Source: Physcomitrium patens
Lineage: Eukaryota; Streptophyta; Bryopsida; Funariales; Funariaceae
Direction: 5' to 3'
Length of the DNA stretch: 64,000 nt
NCBI RefSeq assembly: GCF_000002425.4
Contig: NC_037255.1
Span: 1,991,847 to 2,055,846, forward strand
Both the position numbers and the translations under genes were made by a program. The notes beneath the pieces are model-generated. The model was not told the origin of the DNA. It ran no database searches and worked only from the letters and a program-made list of their open reading frames with translations. Shown one piece after another: positions 62,698 through 64,000 of the stretch (position 1 is the stretch's first letter; the number at the start of each line of letters is the position of its first letter).

Positions 62698-63828
62698 ATG
62701 CCTCGAAATGCATTATTGAGGATTGGAGCTACAATACGAGGTGCAATAGGGTGGGAAGATCCTGTTGAATCTCTTTCAATTCATGCATATATTGCTAAGA
62801 AGCAACACAAAGTCTTGACTGAAGAAAAGAGACGAGGGAATTTTGATGATACAAGAGAAGAAAGTTCTTCTAAGAGGCGATCTCGAGGAGACAAGGCTCG
62901 GGAGGCAGCTTCTTAAGAATTGCCTATAAATGACACTTTAGCATCATTGGAAGAAAAAACAAATGAGACAAAAGATAAGAGTAAATTGATTGCTTATAAG
63001 CTACTTTCTGACATTGAAGTAGCAACAAATTTAAAAGGGGTGTTGGAAGAACGTATATTAAATACTAAGGTGGAATTCACATTAAAAGAAATTCTTGGAA
63101 TTACAAAGAAGGAGTTTCATGATATTATCATTGACAACATTAAGCGAAAGAGACAACTAATGGCCGAAGCTGGAATGAATCATGCTATTGATGCAAGAAT
63201 ATATAAAGATGACGAAGAGGTTGTTAATGGTTACAAGCATTCAACAAAGAAAAAGAATGGATATAATCAACGAATATATTTCAAAGATTATAGTGATAAG
63301 GACATGGAAACTTCAAGCCATTATACTCGAAAGCATTGGACAAGGGCAACTACTAAAGTATTGGTGAAGGTAGGAGATATAGAAGAACCAATTGTTGCTT
63401 TAGTTGATCATGGTTCTGAAATCAATCTTATGTCTAAGGATCTTTATAAGAGGCAAAAATGGCCAATTGATATGGAACATGGATGGGCAATACATGCAGC
63501 TAATAACACACGAGGCGAATTATACAGAGCTTGTCCAGATGTCAAAGTTTGAATTGGAGATGTTGTGACAGAACAACATTTCTTTGTTCAAGATACAACG
63601 TCTTATCCGTTGATTTTAGGAAAACCTTATACTATGGCAACATGGATGGAAACAAAAGTACTTGACAATGGTTTTGCTTATGCAAGGGTACGTAGTGAAG
63701 ATGGGAGGAAAGTTGTACAATTTCTAATAGTACCTCCTAATCATGAGCAAAATCAAGATAGGTTGGAGGAGAAACCTTTGCCGAGGGTTGTTGGAGAATT
63801 TAAGGATTTTGGAGAAGTACCACTATAA
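62698..63828 (+). pseudogene. Element C retropepsin-like protease region
   Basis: Three consecutive open stretches (62,698-62,916, 62,920-63,552 and 63,565-63,828) are separated only by single stop codons in one frame. The middle one has an aspartic-protease-like active site region IVALVDHGSEINLMSKDLYK, where the usual D-S/T-G is DHG. The last has HFFVQDTTSYPLILGKPY, the second conserved protease strand with the ILG motif. Upstream is a Lys/Arg/Ser-rich linker. Stops and the DHG change indicate an inactive copy. Confidence 0.75.
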
Positions 63829-64000
63829 AGTGGGATTATAGAGGTACAAAAGAAGAGGTAATCTCTCAAGATGTAGGTGCCTTTAATGCTAGTTTTATTG
63901 ATATTTTAATCAATGGAAATATTATGTATAAGCAGATTGATGAACTTAAAAGAAAAGAAAGAAAAAAATTATATAGTATTGAAAGAGAATTACGCAAGTT

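Larger units (their letters stand above)
58481..64000 (+). mobile_element. Element C: second gypsy family, incomplete at the right edge
   Basis: An LTR-like region (about 58,481-59,678) is followed by a possible primer binding site (TGGTGAACCGG at about 59,683), gag (59,924-60,892), a noncoding block (60,940-62,600) and a protease region (62,698-63,828). RT would lie beyond the window. Its gag and LTR do not resemble those of elements A and B. It starts inside element B integrase, so it is probably a nested, younger insertion, though it already carries stops. Confidence 0.75.

Noticed and set aside
1..64000. CRISPR arrays, operons, tRNA or rRNA genes
   Set aside because: The direct repeats seen are microsatellites, LTRs or tandem duplications; no tRNA or rRNA signature was recognised by eye, though short RNA genes could be missed.

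Overview
The window is nuclear DNA from a land plant. The genes are split by short introns, the intergenic DNA is AT-rich, and the right third is packed with plant-type Ty3/gypsy LTR retrotransposons. A DNMT3-type cytosine methyltransferase gene and a very AT-rich genome point to a bryophyte, most likely a moss such as Physcomitrium (Physcomitrella) patens. That species call is inference; no marker sequence proves it.

Layout. Bases 1-678 hold the incomplete end of an unidentified minus-strand gene that runs off the left edge. About 4.1-6.2 kb is a broken, intron-retaining pseudogene of D-2-hydroxyglutarate dehydrogenase (minus strand). About 7.9-9.04 kb is an intact four-exon gene for ribosomal protein eL33 (L35a, minus). 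About 9.3-15 kb is a strongly AT-rich, CpG-poor, gene-free island. About 16.1-18.26 kb is a five-exon secreted pectate lyase (minus). About 22.6-31.1 kb is a large, many-exon, glutamine-rich gene of the SPT20/PHL family, a SAGA-associated transcription cofactor (minus). It faces a small two-exon gene of unknown function (32.9-33.8 kb, plus). About 37.85-42.62 kb is an intact twelve-exon DNMT3-like DNA methyltransferase with a DUF3444-like C-terminal half (plus).

From about 43.3 kb to the right edge the window is retrotransposon DNA. Element A is a complete but decayed minus-strand gypsy element with two LTRs and a near-perfect target duplication. Next comes a duplicated gag-bearing remnant (D), interrupted by element B. 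B belongs to the same family as A, lies in the opposite orientation and lacks its 3' end. B is in turn interrupted by element C, a different gypsy family whose gag and protease regions are separated by about 1.7 kb that contains a degenerate CCTAAA-rich array. All of these carry stops or frameshifts.

The genes do not form an operon-like unit. The most interesting locus is the DNMT3-like gene: its exon phases all join to give one open 667-residue frame with methyltransferase motifs I, IV, VI, VIII and X in canonical order, followed by a second domain not found in animal DNMT3 proteins. The pseudogene and retrotransposon copies show changes such as CGA to TGA and TGG to TGA, as expected where cytosines are methylated and deaminate. 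Exon coordinates for eL33, pectate lyase, the 142-residue gene and DNMT3 were worked out by hand from splice signals and reading phase; those of the SPT20/PHL gene are approximate.
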